A stretch of 64,000 nt of DNA from contig NZ_CP194411.1 of NCBI RefSeq assembly GCF_051603425.1, forward strand, positions 2,294,001 through 2,358,000, given 5' to 3'. A model generated the notes under the pieces. That model ran no database searches and was not told the origin of the DNA. It saw only the letters and a list, made by a program, of their open reading frames with translations. Numbering within the stretch: position 1 is the first letter of the stretch; every line of letters begins with the position of its first letter. Both the position numbers and the translations under genes were made by a program. This document shows, one piece after another, positions 27,403-35,686 of the stretch. Source of the DNA: Selenomonas sputigena_A. Its GTDB lineage: Bacteria; Bacillota; Negativicutes; Selenomonadales; Selenomonadaceae.

Positions 27403-28275
27403 TCAGACAAAAACCTCAATCGCCCTTGGTACTGTCTCCACAGTCAGAGGCAAAAAAGTTCCCAATTCGCCGTCAACATCACTTTGCAGCAGCGTATCAG
27501 CAGAGATACGGAAGTGTTTTGCCTGTAAATAAAGTACATTTTTTTCCGAAATCCCTCTTCCTGAAACAATTTCTGCGGTCAAAGCCATGAGGTCAGGAAT
27601 GCTGCATTTTCTCACAAGCAAAAAATCAAGTTTTCCATCGTCGATTTTAGCCTTGGCGGCCACGTTGCTAAAACCTGCCACAACATCGCTATTTACCAGA
27701 ACAAACAAGAATCCTTCTTCCTCATAACGCTCGCCATCCGCTTCAATGATGAACTTCACAGAGCGAAACCTTGGCAGTTCCCCAATTCCTTTGAGATAAT
27801 AAGCCATCTTTCCGAGCGCGTTTTTCAACCGTACATCAACCTCATGCGCAATATTCGTCATGACGCCAGCGCTCGCGACATTGATAAAATACTCTTCCCC
27901 TATGCGTCCAAGATCGATCCATCTAGTACGCCCCGTTAAAATGTTGTCAATATAATTTTCAAGCCTACCTGCAAGGCCAAGGTGTGTAGCAAAATCGTTC
28001 GATGTGCCGCTGCTGAAGATTCCCATTGGTATATTCAGCTCTTCCTTCATGATAATATTTACAATCTCGTGAACCGTCCCATCTCCTCCAGCCGCAATAA
28101 CACCTTCAGCCCCAGACTCACGTATATAGAGAGGCAAGGTTTGAAGTTCCTTGGCCGTTCGATACAGGTAAAGCATACAACCCCGTTCCTGAAACTTCCA
28201 AACCATCTCATCAAGTCTTTGTTTGAAAGATGCATTCCCTGAAACAGGATTATAAACCAGCATCAACCTCTTCAT
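27403..28275 (-). CDS. Diacylglycerol/sphingosine kinase family lipid kinase (YegS/DagK-like)
   Basis: A 290-aa lipid kinase of the DAGK catalytic family. MLVYNPVSGNASFK is at the N-terminus, the nucleotide-binding AAGGDGTVHEIVN near residue 65, and GIFSSGTSNDFATHLG near 90. It probably phosphorylates diacylglycerol or a related lipid to recycle it to phosphatidic acid. The substrate cannot be told from sequence. Its start overlaps the flippase stop by four bases (ATGA), so the two are coupled. Confidence 0.87.
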   Translation of the reverse strand: MKRLMLVYNPVSGNASFKQRLDEMVWKFQERGCMLYLYRTAKELQTLPLYIRESGAEGVIAAGGDGTVHEIVNIIMKEELNIPMGIFSSGTSNDFATHLGLAGRLENYIDNILTGRTRWIDLGRIGEEYFINVASAGVMTNIAHEVDVRLKNALGKMAYYLKGIGELPRFRSVKFIIEADGERYEEEGFLFVLVNSDVVAGFSNVAAKAKIDDGKLDFLLVRKCSIPDLMALTAEIVSGRGISEKNVLYLQAKHFRISADTLLQSDVDGELGTFLPLTVETVPRAIEVFV

Positions 28276-29939
28276 CTACCTGCCTCCTGCTCTGTGCGAA
28301 AGAGACCTATACGACGCAAAAAACGAATGCTCAGAGAACCGACGAACGGGACGCGCGCCAGATCCTCTTCCAATAACCCCCCAATCAAAAGGAGTACGGT
28401 GAGATAGACAGCAACACCAATAAAGACAGCTCCCATCGTTGCAATCACATTGACCGAAACAGTCCCCATCACGAAATCATAGAAAAGCTTGATTGCTCCT
28501 GCCATTACAGCTGCAGCAAAGATTGTTTTCAAAAGTTGAGGAAGCTCCATGCGGTAGCCGATATAGCGCCATATAAAGTAGAGATTGATAATCGCCGCAA
28601 CCCCCATATCCGCCGCCGTTGCCCATGCTGCCCCCATGATGCCGAGCCAAGGAATGGCTGTCAGAACCCAATTCAAAACAACTTTGACAATCGCCGCCAA
28701 TATCATATTGATCATCGGAATCGTTGGATGTCCCAATCCCTGCAAAACTGCCGTTGAAACTTGATGCAGCCCAAGGAGAACAATAGAAAACGAAGATACA
28801 AGGACAGCGGGGCCTGCACCCGGCGCATTGTAAATCAATGTAGAAATAGGCGTAGCAAGCATAAGAACAACAATGAATGCCGGAAAACAGACAAAATTTG
28901 ATATGCGTACAGCAGCCGCCGTCTGCCCAAACACGCGCTTCGTATCCTTCAACGCGCGAGCTTCAGAAATTGCAGGCACAATGCTTACAGCGAGCGACGC
29001 TGTAAGAATCGTTGCGAGATTTACGAGCGGCACAGCCATGCCCGTAAGATAACCAAAGAGTTCCGTCGCCTGCGGTACCGTATATCCCGCAACCTCAAGC
29101 CGTTGCGGCACGATGAGGAGATCAAGATTCGAAACGATTGGCAGCATGATGCTCGCCGCCGATACAGGCAAGGCAAGCGAAAAAATACGCCGGATAATCT
29201 TTACAACGGGTACAGGTTTCTCTCCAGGCGGCGGCGCAAGGTGCATGCCATATTCAAGTTCAATATCACGATTCAGTTTCCATTGATAATAAACAAGTAC
29301 GAAAAGTCCGCCGATCGCACCTGCAAAAGCACCCAGACTTGCACCTGCTGCTGCATAATCAAGCCCCAGTGGTAAAAACAAGCTCGCAAAGAGAACCATC
29401 GTTATTACACGAAAAATCTGCTCAACAATCTGTGAAACGGCTGTCGGCGTCATGCGCTGCCATCCTTGCAAATAGCCGCGTGAACTTGCGAGCAGGGTCA
29501 CAAAAAATATTGTCGGTGCAAGTGCCACAACAGACATATATGCTCTTGGGTCACGAATAAACTGCCATTCAATGAGCCATTGGGCTCCGAAATACGTAAG
29601 CACGGAGAAGAAGAGACCTGTAGCTACCATCAAGAGCATAGATATGCGAAAAACACGCCGCGCCCCAAAAACATCTTTAAGCGCCACACGCTCAGCTGTG
29701 ATAATCGATATGGCAACAGGCACGCCAGCCTGTGAAATCGTCATGGCAAAGAAATAAATCGGAAAAGCCATCTGATATAGACCAATGCCTTCGCCGCCCA
29801 AGATGCGCGAAACAAAAATCCAATTCAGGGAACCTATAACCTTGACGACAAAACTCGCCACAGTCAAAATCAATGTCCCTTTCAGAAAACTTTCCGTCTT
29901 GCTCTTGCCTGTAAATTGCTGTTTACTGATACGAAACAC
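28272..29939 (-). CDS. MOP-superfamily flippase, SpoVB/MurJ-like
   Basis: A 555-aa membrane protein with about 14 predicted helices. The start, TESFLKGTLILTVASFVVKVIGSLNWIFVSRILG, and the LYQMAFPIYFFAMTIS segment match the SpoVB/YtgP/MurJ group of lipid-linked precursor flippases. It most likely moves lipid II or another undecaprenyl-linked sugar. It starts with GTG at 29939 with only a weak ribosome site. It is divergent from the GalT-like gene. A link with the downstream lipid kinase suggests envelope lipid recycling. Confidence 0.82.
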   Translation of the reverse strand: MFRISKQQFTGKSKTESFLKGTLILTVASFVVKVIGSLNWIFVSRILGGEGIGLYQMAFPIYFFAMTISQAGVPVAISIITAERVALKDVFGARRVFRISMLLMVATGLFFSVLTYFGAQWLIEWQFIRDPRAYMSVVALAPTIFFVTLLASSRGYLQGWQRMTPTAVSQIVEQIFRVITMVLFASLFLPLGLDYAAAGASLGAFAGAIGGLFVLVYYQWKLNRDIELEYGMHLAPPPGEKPVPVVKIIRRIFSLALPVSAASIMLPIVSNLDLLIVPQRLEVAGYTVPQATELFGYLTGMAVPLVNLATILTASLAVSIVPAISEARALKDTKRVFGQTAAAVRISNFVCFPAFIVVLMLATPISTLIYNAPGAGPAVLVSSFSIVLLGLHQVSTAVLQGLGHPTIPMINMILAAIVKVVLNWVLTAIPWLGIMGAAWATAADMGVAAIINLYFIWRYIGYRMELPQLLKTIFAAAVMAGAIKLFYDFVMGTVSVNVIATMGAVFIGVAVYLTVLLLIGGLLEEDLARVPFVGSLSIRFLRRIGLFRTEQEAGR

Positions 29940-30001
29940 CGCCTATAACTGTCCTATACACACTTTCCTTTGTGTGCAGCGGACACGAAACTAGCTAAGT
30001 T

Positions 30002-30030
30002 TTGCAAAAAAACTTGGTTGCCTATATAAT
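30002..30030 (+). promoter_or_regulatory. Sigma-A-type promoter for the GalT-like gene
   Basis: TTGCAA, 17 bases, TATAAT. The predicted start near 30037 leaves a leader of about 140 nt before the ATG at 30178. I do not recognise a known riboswitch in that leader. A second weaker candidate (TTGACG, 18 bases, TATGAA) lies nearer the gene. Confidence 0.65.
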
Positions 30031-30177
30031 AGAGATATGTATACTGTGTTATAAGTCCTCACAAAACTTTTCCATGCGAAAAATGCTGATTTTGGGCTTT
30101 ATGACCATACCCTAAGGCTTGACGTAGGAATTATACCATTTCTATGAAAAATATACCAGAGGAAGAGGACGGCTTTT

Positions 30178-30945
30178 ATGGAAATCAACCTTATTGGCTT
30201 CGATATAAATCTCGGCAAAAAGAAACCAGAAAATATCATCAATAAATCAGCCGCCTGTCCTTTCTGTGACCGCAAAAGCCTCACCGGCATCATCGATACA
30301 GACGGCGATATTATTCTGCTCAAAAACAAATACAACGTCATTGAGGGTGCCGATCAGTTCGTACTCATTGAAAACAACGTCTGCCATTCCGACATTCCCG
30401 ACTATTCCCCCGATCATATGCACCGTCTCATCCGTTTTGGTATTCATCATTGGCAGCGGATGCAAGCATCAGGCAATTACGAAACCGTACTCTTCTTCAA
30501 GAACTTCGGGCCACTTTCCGGAGGCACACTGCGCCATCCGCATATGCAGATTGTCGGTTTCCATTCACTTGATGCACATTTAACCTTCGACCCCGTGGAA
30601 TTCGAAGGACTGACCATCCACGAAGAAAAGAATGTTGTATTCAACATATCGACTTGTCCACGTATCGGTTTCGGTGAATTTAATGTTGTGACCAAGAGCA
30701 ATGCGTCCCTGGACATCGTGGCAGATGACATCCAGATTGCCGTCGATTATCTTATGCATCACTTCAACAAACGGTGCAACAGTTACAACATTTTCTTTTA
30801 TCAGGACAACCATGCTCTACGTGCCAAGATCATGCCGCGTTTCGCAACATCCCCGCTTTTCATTGGTTACAACATCCGTTTTCGTCCCAACAATTTAGAA
30901 GAAATGAAAAACGATGTACAAAAACTGTATTTCAATAAAAAATAG
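30178..30945 (+). CDS. GalT/HIT-superfamily protein (DUF4931-like)
   Basis: A 255-aa protein with an N-terminal zinc-type CPFC (residues 28-31). Its central GGTLRHPHMQIVG carries the His-Pro-His-x-Gln pattern of galactose-1-phosphate uridylyltransferases, where the second His is the nucleotidylated residue. A second segment, EFNVVTKSNASLD, is also GalT-like. It is shorter than true GalT (about 350 aa) and no Leloir genes are near, so nucleotide-transfer or -hydrolysis activity on an unknown substrate is inferred. It is one of two plus-strand genes and has its own promoter and terminator. Confidence 0.75.
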   Translation: MEINLIGFDINLGKKKPENIINKSAACPFCDRKSLTGIIDTDGDIILLKNKYNVIEGADQFVLIENNVCHSDIPDYSPDHMHRLIRFGIHHWQRMQASGNYETVLFFKNFGPLSGGTLRHPHMQIVGFHSLDAHLTFDPVEFEGLTIHEEKNVVFNISTCPRIGFGEFNVVTKSNASLDIVADDIQIAVDYLMHHFNKRCNSYNIFFYQDNHALRAKIMPRFATSPLFIGYNIRFRPNNLEEMKNDVQKLYFNKK

Positions 30946-30965
30946 CACACCAAACCAAGTATAGA

Positions 30966-31009
30966 AAAACCGTGTTGTATCTGAGCATATGCGAGCAACA
31001 CGGTTTTTC
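30966..31009 (+). terminator. Intrinsic terminator after the GalT-like gene
   Basis: AAAAACCGTGTTG and CAACACGGTTTTT form a 13-bp stem around about 18 bases, with the T-run built into the stem end. The A-run on the other side lets it work in both directions, so it may also end pdxK/pdxY transcripts. Confidence 0.8.
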
Positions 31010-31031
31010 ATCGCATATTTTTAATTGTGCA

Positions 31032-31066
31032 GTGCATTTTCTTAAAGCATAATACAGAAAATGCAC
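31032..31066. repeat. 10-bp inverted repeat in the convergent gap
   Basis: GTGCATTTTC and GAAAATGCAC are perfect arms separated by 15 AT-rich bases. There is no adjacent T-run on either strand. It lies between two convergent genes, so its role is unclear. The rest of the 231-bp gap shows nothing else besides the terminator at 30966. Confidence 0.5.
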
Positions 31067-31176
31067 CTATTACCATGAAACCCCTCGCGGTCAAGTCCGA
31101 AAAGAGCATACCGATTGAGCGCTTTCCCCTAAGAGCAACGCACAATATCCACAACGTAGAGGTTTGTACATGGAAT

Positions 31177-32028
31177 TTACAATCCTAACTTTCGGCTATA
31201 ATCGCCAAGATAACGTTCAAAATTCACCCCATAACGGATATCCGTTCCGGCTTCCTTTGTCCATGCGATGCATTCCACTGTATAATCCACAGCAATACGC
31301 GCCGCAGACACCATATCCTTGCCGCTCACTGCCGCACCGACGAAAGCACTGCCAAAAACATCCCCTGTGCCATGATAACTGCCGGGGATATTCCGCCCTA
31401 GAACATAATGAATATTTCCCTTGCCCACATCATAGACTGCCGCCCCCAATTCCTTTTCATCAAAATAAACCCCCGTCAATACAATGCCCTGAACAGGAAT
31501 TTCCTTGACTAGGCGGTGCAGAAGCCCTTCCACATAGTCGTGTGTATACGGGCCTTCCTGATATTCCTCACCGAGCATAAATGCCGCTTCCGTCATATTA
31601 GGTAAAATCACATCCGCCTTGCTGCAAAGACCTTTCATCGCAGGGGGGAATGTGTCATCAAAAATCGTGTACAGTTTGCCGCCATCTGCCATAACAGGAT
31701 CGACCACAAGAAGCGTGTCCTTATCCGCCAAAGCAGAAAACGCATCACCCACCAACTGGATTTGCTCAAAGGAACCAAGAAACCCCGTATAAATTCCATC
31801 AAATTTTAAATGCAGAGACTGCCAGTGTGTAATAATCGGAGAGATATCTTCTGTCAAGTCACGGTAAGTAAACCCTGTGAACCCCCCCGTATGGGTCGAT
31901 AATACTGCCGTAGGCAATACCGAACATTCAACCCCCGCCGCTGAAACAATCGGCAAAGCTACTGTCAGTGAGCATTTACCCACACCGGAAATGTCATGAA
32001 TCGCTAACACTCTTTTTTGTCTTTCCAT
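31177..32028 (-). CDS. Pyridoxal/pyridoxamine kinase (PdxK/PdxY-like)
   Basis: A ribokinase-fold kinase that phosphorylates pyridoxal or pyridoxamine for B6 salvage. It begins VLAIHDISGVGKCSLT and contains VLSTHTGGFTG, VVDPVMADGGKLY, LPNMTEAAFMLG and the anion-hole region GSYHGTGDVFGSAF, where the catalytic base Asp sits. At 283 aa it is the family length. The ATG at 32028 follows AAGGAGA; the frame stays open upstream to 32151 through non-coding-looking leader. A promoter at 32200 and a structured leader lie upstream. Confidence 0.87.
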   Translation of the reverse strand: MERQKRVLAIHDISGVGKCSLTVALPIVSAAGVECSVLPTAVLSTHTGGFTGFTYRDLTEDISPIITHWQSLHLKFDGIYTGFLGSFEQIQLVGDAFSALADKDTLLVVDPVMADGGKLYTIFDDTFPPAMKGLCSKADVILPNMTEAAFMLGEEYQEGPYTHDYVEGLLHRLVKEIPVQGIVLTGVYFDEKELGAAVYDVGKGNIHYVLGRNIPGSYHGTGDVFGSAFVGAAVSGKDMVSAARIAVDYTVECIAWTKEAGTDIRYGVNFERYLGDYSRKLGL

Positions 32029-32193
32029 TCGATTTGCGTCTCCTTTTCCGCCTGTAAAAGCATGATACTTTGAGCCAGGCACCTCATCGGTCGTCAAGCT
32101 ACGCAGGTTACCCATAGAAACCAACGCATTTCTATGGCTTTTCGGCGACATGCATGCACAACAGATATCATTCTACTACTAATTATTTCCTCT
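32029..32193 (-). promoter_or_regulatory. Structured leader of the pyridoxal kinase gene
   Basis: About 165 nt of leader follow the promoter at 32200. A perfect 9-bp hairpin (CCATAGAAA / TTTCTATGG, 32112-32137) lies in the middle. GCCTG pairs with CAGGC closer to the start codon, just before the ribosome site. I could not assign it to a known riboswitch class. The regulatory role is inference. Confidence 0.4.
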
Positions 32194-32199
32194 TACCAG

Positions 32200-32228
32200 A
32201 GCATAAACCGAAAATTCCTATACGTCAA
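32200..32228 (-). promoter_or_regulatory. Sigma-A-type promoter for the pyridoxal kinase gene
   Basis: TTGACG, exactly 17 bases, TATGCT on the minus strand. The predicted start of transcription is near 32193. Confidence 0.6.
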
Positions 32229-32263
32229 GCATCATGAATAATTGGACGTGTATAAGAGTTTCT

Positions 32264-32323
32264 CTAAGCGCCACATTTCACTTTCATCGATATATTTTTT
32301 GCACGACGCTCACGTTTGACCAT
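32264..32323 (-). CDS. Possible 19-residue basic peptide
   Basis: A short ORF, ATG to TAG, encoding MVKRERRAKNISMKVKCGA. AGGGGG lies seven bases before the ATG, a very good ribosome site for such a short frame. That site lies inside the distal arm of the 18-bp inverted repeat at 32328-32378, so the folded RNA would hide it. No family is recognised. It could equally be the remnant of a longer gene or a chance ORF. Confidence 0.25.
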   Translation of the reverse strand: MVKRERRAKNISMKVKCGA

Positions 32324-32327
32324 AGAA

Positions 32328-32378
32328 AATCCCCCTTCAGTAGATTTCAGTTATTTCCTTATCTACTTAAGGGGGATT
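32328..32378. repeat. 18-bp inverted repeat between MATE gene and pyridoxal kinase gene
   Basis: Arms 32328-32345 and 32361-32378 match at 17 of 18 positions (AATCCCCCTTxAGTAGAT and its complement) around a 15-nt loop. It is GC-rich at the base. No T-run follows on the minus strand. It overlaps the ribosome site of the small ORF at 32264-32323. Confidence 0.8.
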
Positions 32379-32400
32379 ATATCCAATTTTATCCTTCCTG

Positions 32401-32437
32401 CAACAATATATCCTATATTCTATAGGATATATTGTTG
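32401..32437. repeat. Perfect 17-bp palindrome after the MATE gene
   Basis: CAACAATATATCCTATA and TATAGGATATATTGTTG are perfect arms with a 3-nt loop, five bases after the MATE stop codon. It is AT-rich and lacks a following T-run. It may stabilise or end the MATE message. The full 413-bp gap 32029-32441 holds this palindrome, the next one, the small ORF, a promoter and the leader described separately. Confidence 0.85.
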
Positions 32438-32441
32438 CTCT

Positions 32442-33770
32442 CTATCCTTCCATCAGTTTTGCTACTCGTAAACGCCGCACCAAAAACCCAGATGACGCCG
32501 CGCGTAAGCATTGGTCAAAGACGAGCGCAATCCATGCTCCCAAGATGCCAAGACCCATTCCGTAGAGCAGGAATGCCGTGAAGATCGGGCGTAAAAAGGT
32601 CACGCTGACAAAGTAGCACATCGCCACCTGCCCTGTCTTGCCGCTGCCGCGCAGGACTCCGGCAAAAATCAGTGCGAAAGCTTCTGGGAAGCTCACTGCC
32701 GCAACGAAGAGCATAATGGGCGTTCCCATGGTGATGACCGCAGGATTGCGATCGTAGAAACCGATGATGGAACTTGAGAAAACTGCCGTCAATACGGCTG
32801 CCAGCAAAGAGAATACAGTTCCCCACCGGACACCTGCACGTAGGTAAGCGCGCCAACCGTGTACGCGGCGTGCGCCGCACGACTGGCCGGCAAGCACCAT
32901 GCTCGCCTTGCCCATGCCTTGAGCGAAGCCATAGTAAAGGTCGCAGAAGTTCATGCAGATACTGTGCACGGCAAAGGGAATCGTGCCAAGTTCCACAGCC
33001 ATGCGCGAATAGAGAACCATGCCGACGCGCTCGCAGCCCATCTCACCAAAAATCCCGGCAAAGAGACTGCCGAATTCCCGCAAGAACGGCACGCTGGGAA
33101 AAATCTTCTGCATCCCACGAAAAATTCCCAAGCGGAAAAGTGCGACAAGCGTCGCAAGGAAAGCAAACATCGAGCCTAAGAGTGTGGCAATCGCCGCGCC
33201 TTCGACCCCAAGCGCCGGAAACGGCCCGAGGCCGAAAATCAGGAACGCATTGCCTATGACATTGAGGACGTTGCTCGTCACATTGACGGCAAGTACGAGC
33301 GCTGTATTGCCGAAGCCGATGAGCACGGCCTGCAGAAGTGTCGCCATGGACAGAAAGAATACTGCCGCAACAGCAATCGCTGCATAGCTGTGTGCAAGAG
33401 CGAAATACTCCTCTTTTGCTCCCATGAGGAGAAGCACATCGTCTACGAAGAGAAAGGCTGCAAGGTGCATGACAGCAAGAACCGGCATCGTGATGAATAC
33501 CGAATGCAGAAGAGTCTCCCCCGCTTCTTGCCGCCTTCCCGCCCCGACATGACGTGCCACCAAGAGCACGACTACGGAGGCAAAGGAACGCGCAACGGTC
33601 AGAAGCACCATACGCGGCTGCTCGAAGACACCGATTGCCGCAATGGACAGCGTGCCCAAGGCGCCGACCATGACGAGATCCGCCATGCCCAAGAGATTCA
33701 TGAATACGCCTTCCATGGCGGCAGGCATAGCGATTGCGAGATACTTGCGATCGTGAGAGGTCAATGTCAT
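32442..33770 (-). CDS. MATE-family efflux transporter
   Basis: A 442-aa, 12-helix Na+ or H+ coupled multidrug/toxin exporter. The start is like other members (RKYLAIAMPAAMEGVFMNLLGMADLVMVGALG), and the second half repeats the pattern (GAWIALVFDQCLR near the end). The ATG at 33770 follows GGGACG; the open frame extends to 33944 through promoter sequence. It has its own promoter and is separated from the ABC importer by a terminator-like repeat. The base composition is more GC-rich than the genes at 27-32 kb. Substrate unknown. Confidence 0.87.
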   Translation of the reverse strand: MTLTSHDRKYLAIAMPAAMEGVFMNLLGMADLVMVGALGTLSIAAIGVFEQPRMVLLTVARSFASVVVLLVARHVGAGRRQEAGETLLHSVFITMPVLAVMHLAAFLFVDDVLLLMGAKEEYFALAHSYAAIAVAAVFFLSMATLLQAVLIGFGNTALVLAVNVTSNVLNVIGNAFLIFGLGPFPALGVEGAAIATLLGSMFAFLATLVALFRLGIFRGMQKIFPSVPFLREFGSLFAGIFGEMGCERVGMVLYSRMAVELGTIPFAVHSICMNFCDLYYGFAQGMGKASMVLAGQSCGARRVHGWRAYLRAGVRWGTVFSLLAAVLTAVFSSSIIGFYDRNPAVITMGTPIMLFVAAVSFPEAFALIFAGVLRGSGKTGQVAMCYFVSVTFLRPIFTAFLLYGMGLGILGAWIALVFDQCLRAASSGFLVRRLRVAKLMEG

Positions 33771-33822
33771 AAATCGTCCCAAGCCCCTTTGTTTCCAGCT
33801 CGTCACATAATTACCGTTGCCA

Positions 33823-33851
33823 ATTATACAACAAAGCCTTCCTTGCAACAA
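33823..33851 (-). promoter_or_regulatory. Sigma-A-type promoter for the MATE gene
   Basis: TTGTTG, exactly 17 bases, TATAAT on the minus strand, about 50 bases before the ATG at 33770. Confidence 0.6.
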
Positions 33852-33893
33852 GACGATAATAAAAATCTTTTTCTTTTTAAGAATATCATCGTC
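33852..33893 (-). terminator. Possible terminator after the ABC importer operon
   Basis: GACGATAATA and TATCATCGTC form nearly complementary arms (9 of 10) around an A/T-rich centre. It lies between the last ABC gene and the MATE promoter. The structure is not a textbook terminator. Confidence 0.35.
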
Positions 33894-33909
33894 AACTGCA
33901 CGATTCGTT

Positions 33910-34890
33910 TCAGGCGCCCTTTGTCTCTTCTTGATCTTTTGCAAAAAGGTGACATGCTACGATATGTCCCTCGGAAAGTTCCATGCGAGCAGGCTTCTTT
34001 TCCTTGCAGACCGGCATGCACTTGTCACAGCGATTCTGAAAAGGACAGCCCTTGGGCACATCGAGCGGACTTGGAATCTCGCCGCGAAGAAGCTGAACGT
34101 CCGCCTTGCCCTTGGGCTGCAGCGGAAAGACCGACTTCATCAAGGCCTGCGTATAGGGATGCTTCGCCTTGGGCAGATCCTTTGCGCGCAGGATTTCGAC
34201 GACATTGCCTAGATACATGACGACGACGCGGTGCGTGAGCAGCGCGACGAGCGCCAGGTCATGGCAGATGAAGAGGATGGAGATGCCCTTCTCCTTCTGC
34301 AGTTTTGCCAGAAGTTCGACGACCTTTTCCTGTACGGAGACGTCGAGCGCACTCGTCGCCTCATCGCAGACGAGGATTTCCGGCTCAAGCGCCAATGCGC
34401 GTGCGATGCCGACGCGCTGCCTTTGCCCGCCGCTCATATTGCCGGGATAACGCTCAGCAAATTCGGAGGGAAGCTCGACGAGGTTCAAGAGCTCTTTCGC
34501 CTTTTCCGCTGCACTCGTCTTCAAAAGTCCGAAATTGCGCAAGGGTTCGGCAAGGATGTCCTTGATCTTCATTTTGGGATTGAACGCCGTGCCGGGATCT
34601 TGAAAGACCATCTGGATATTGCGGCGATTTTGCCGCGCCTCTTCTCCCGTTAGAGATGTAATTTCTTTATCCTGAAAGAAAATCTTTCCCTCCGTCGGTT
34701 TGTGAAGCTGCATGAGCGTTTTTACCAGCGTGCTCTTGCCGCAGCCGCTTTCTCCTACGATGCCGAGAGTCTCCCCCTTGTAGAGGGAGAAACTCACATC
34801 GTCGCAGGCTGTAAGTGAGCGGCCGTCGGCTGTGGGGAAACGCTTCGTGATATGCTCGATGCGCAGGACTTCTTTGTTTTCAGCCGGCAT
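33910..34890 (-). CDS. Nik/Opp-type ABC importer, second ATPase (NikE/OppF-like)
   Basis: A 326-aa ATPase with Walker A GIVGESGCGKST, signature NMSGGQRQRVGIARALA and Walker B ILVCDEATSALD. The C-terminal oligopeptide/dipeptide domain is present with four cysteines (CPFQNRCDKCMPVC), a cluster that binds iron-sulfur in some characterised family members. The ATG at 34890 follows GGAGG by eight bases and overlaps the end of the first ATPase gene by 11 bases. It is the last gene of the riboswitch-led operon. Confidence 0.9.
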   Translation of the reverse strand: MPAENKEVLRIEHITKRFPTADGRSLTACDDVSFSLYKGETLGIVGESGCGKSTLVKTLMQLHKPTEGKIFFQDKEITSLTGEEARQNRRNIQMVFQDPGTAFNPKMKIKDILAEPLRNFGLLKTSAAEKAKELLNLVELPSEFAERYPGNMSGGQRQRVGIARALALEPEILVCDEATSALDVSVQEKVVELLAKLQKEKGISILFICHDLALVALLTHRVVVMYLGNVVEILRAKDLPKAKHPYTQALMKSVFPLQPKGKADVQLLRGEIPSPLDVPKGCPFQNRCDKCMPVCKEKKPARMELSEGHIVACHLFAKDQEETKGA

Positions 34891-35668
34891 ACGACATACC
34901 TCCAATCTGCGGCACAGAATGCAGGAGTTCCTTCGTATAGTTCGCCTGCGGATTTTCAATGATTGCCTGGGAAGTTCCCTCTTCCACGACATGCCCGTTC
35001 TGCATGACCATGATTTTGTCCGACATGTAAGTAGCAACACCGAGGTTATGCGTGACGAGGATGATGGCTGTACCGTCCTCGCGGCAGATTTTCATCAGTT
35101 CTTTGACCACCTGCGCCTGCGTCGTGACGTCGAGCGCCGAAGTCGGCTCGTCCGCCAAAAGCAGCTGCGGACGGAAGAACATTGCCATAGCGACGCCGAC
35201 ACGCTGACGCATGCCACCGGAAAGCTCAAAAGGAAAGCTGTCCATGATGGTATCAGGATTTGGAAGCTGCATCTTTTCCAGCATTTCCTTCGCCTCTTTT
35301 TTTGCTTTCTCCGGACCCATTGAGCTGTGCTCAAGGATGTACTCGACAAACTGACTGCCGATCGTGCGGATGGGGTTCATCATACTGCCGCTGTCCTGGA
35401 AGATCATCGAGATGTTGCGCCCACTGATGTCACGCCACATCTTCGGCGTATTTTCCAGCATATTCATGCCGGAAAAAATGATCTCGCCTTCATTCACGTG
35501 CCCCTCGTGGGGGAGGCAGCCCAAGACTGCGCGTATGACGCTGGTCTTGCCGCTGCCGCTCTCTCCCACAAGTGACAATACTTCGCCGGAATCGAGGGAA
35601 AAACTTATGCCATGCACCATCTCGGTGCCGGCATATTGGATATGGAGGTTTTTGACCTCAAGAAGCAT
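34880..35668 (-). CDS. Nik/Opp-type ABC importer, first ATPase (NikD-like)
   Basis: A 262-aa ATPase with Walker A LVGESGSGKTS, signature ELSGGMRQRVGVAMA and Walker B LLLADEPTSALDV. It lacks the roughly 60-residue C-terminal peptide-transporter domain seen in OppD/DppD, so its length matches NikD (about 250 aa). It pairs with the downstream ATPase to energise the two permeases upstream. Confidence 0.9.
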   Translation of the reverse strand: MLLEVKNLHIQYAGTEMVHGISFSLDSGEVLSLVGESGSGKTSVIRAVLGCLPHEGHVNEGEIIFSGMNMLENTPKMWRDISGRNISMIFQDSGSMMNPIRTIGSQFVEYILEHSSMGPEKAKKEAKEMLEKMQLPNPDTIMDSFPFELSGGMRQRVGVAMAMFFRPQLLLADEPTSALDVTTQAQVVKELMKICREDGTAIILVTHNLGVATYMSDKIMVMQNGHVVEEGTSQAIIENPQANYTKELLHSVPQIGGMSYAG

Positions 35669-35686
35669 ATCGTTCTTCCTTTCTCC

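Noticed and set aside
31177..32151. Longer N-terminus of the pyridoxal kinase starting at 32151
   Set aside because: The extra 41 residues come from the leader hairpin region and resemble no kinase N-terminus; the ATG at 32028 has a ribosome site.
32264..32437. CRISPR array or insertion sequence at the palindromes
   Set aside because: There are no repeated spacers, no transposase and no terminal target duplication visible.
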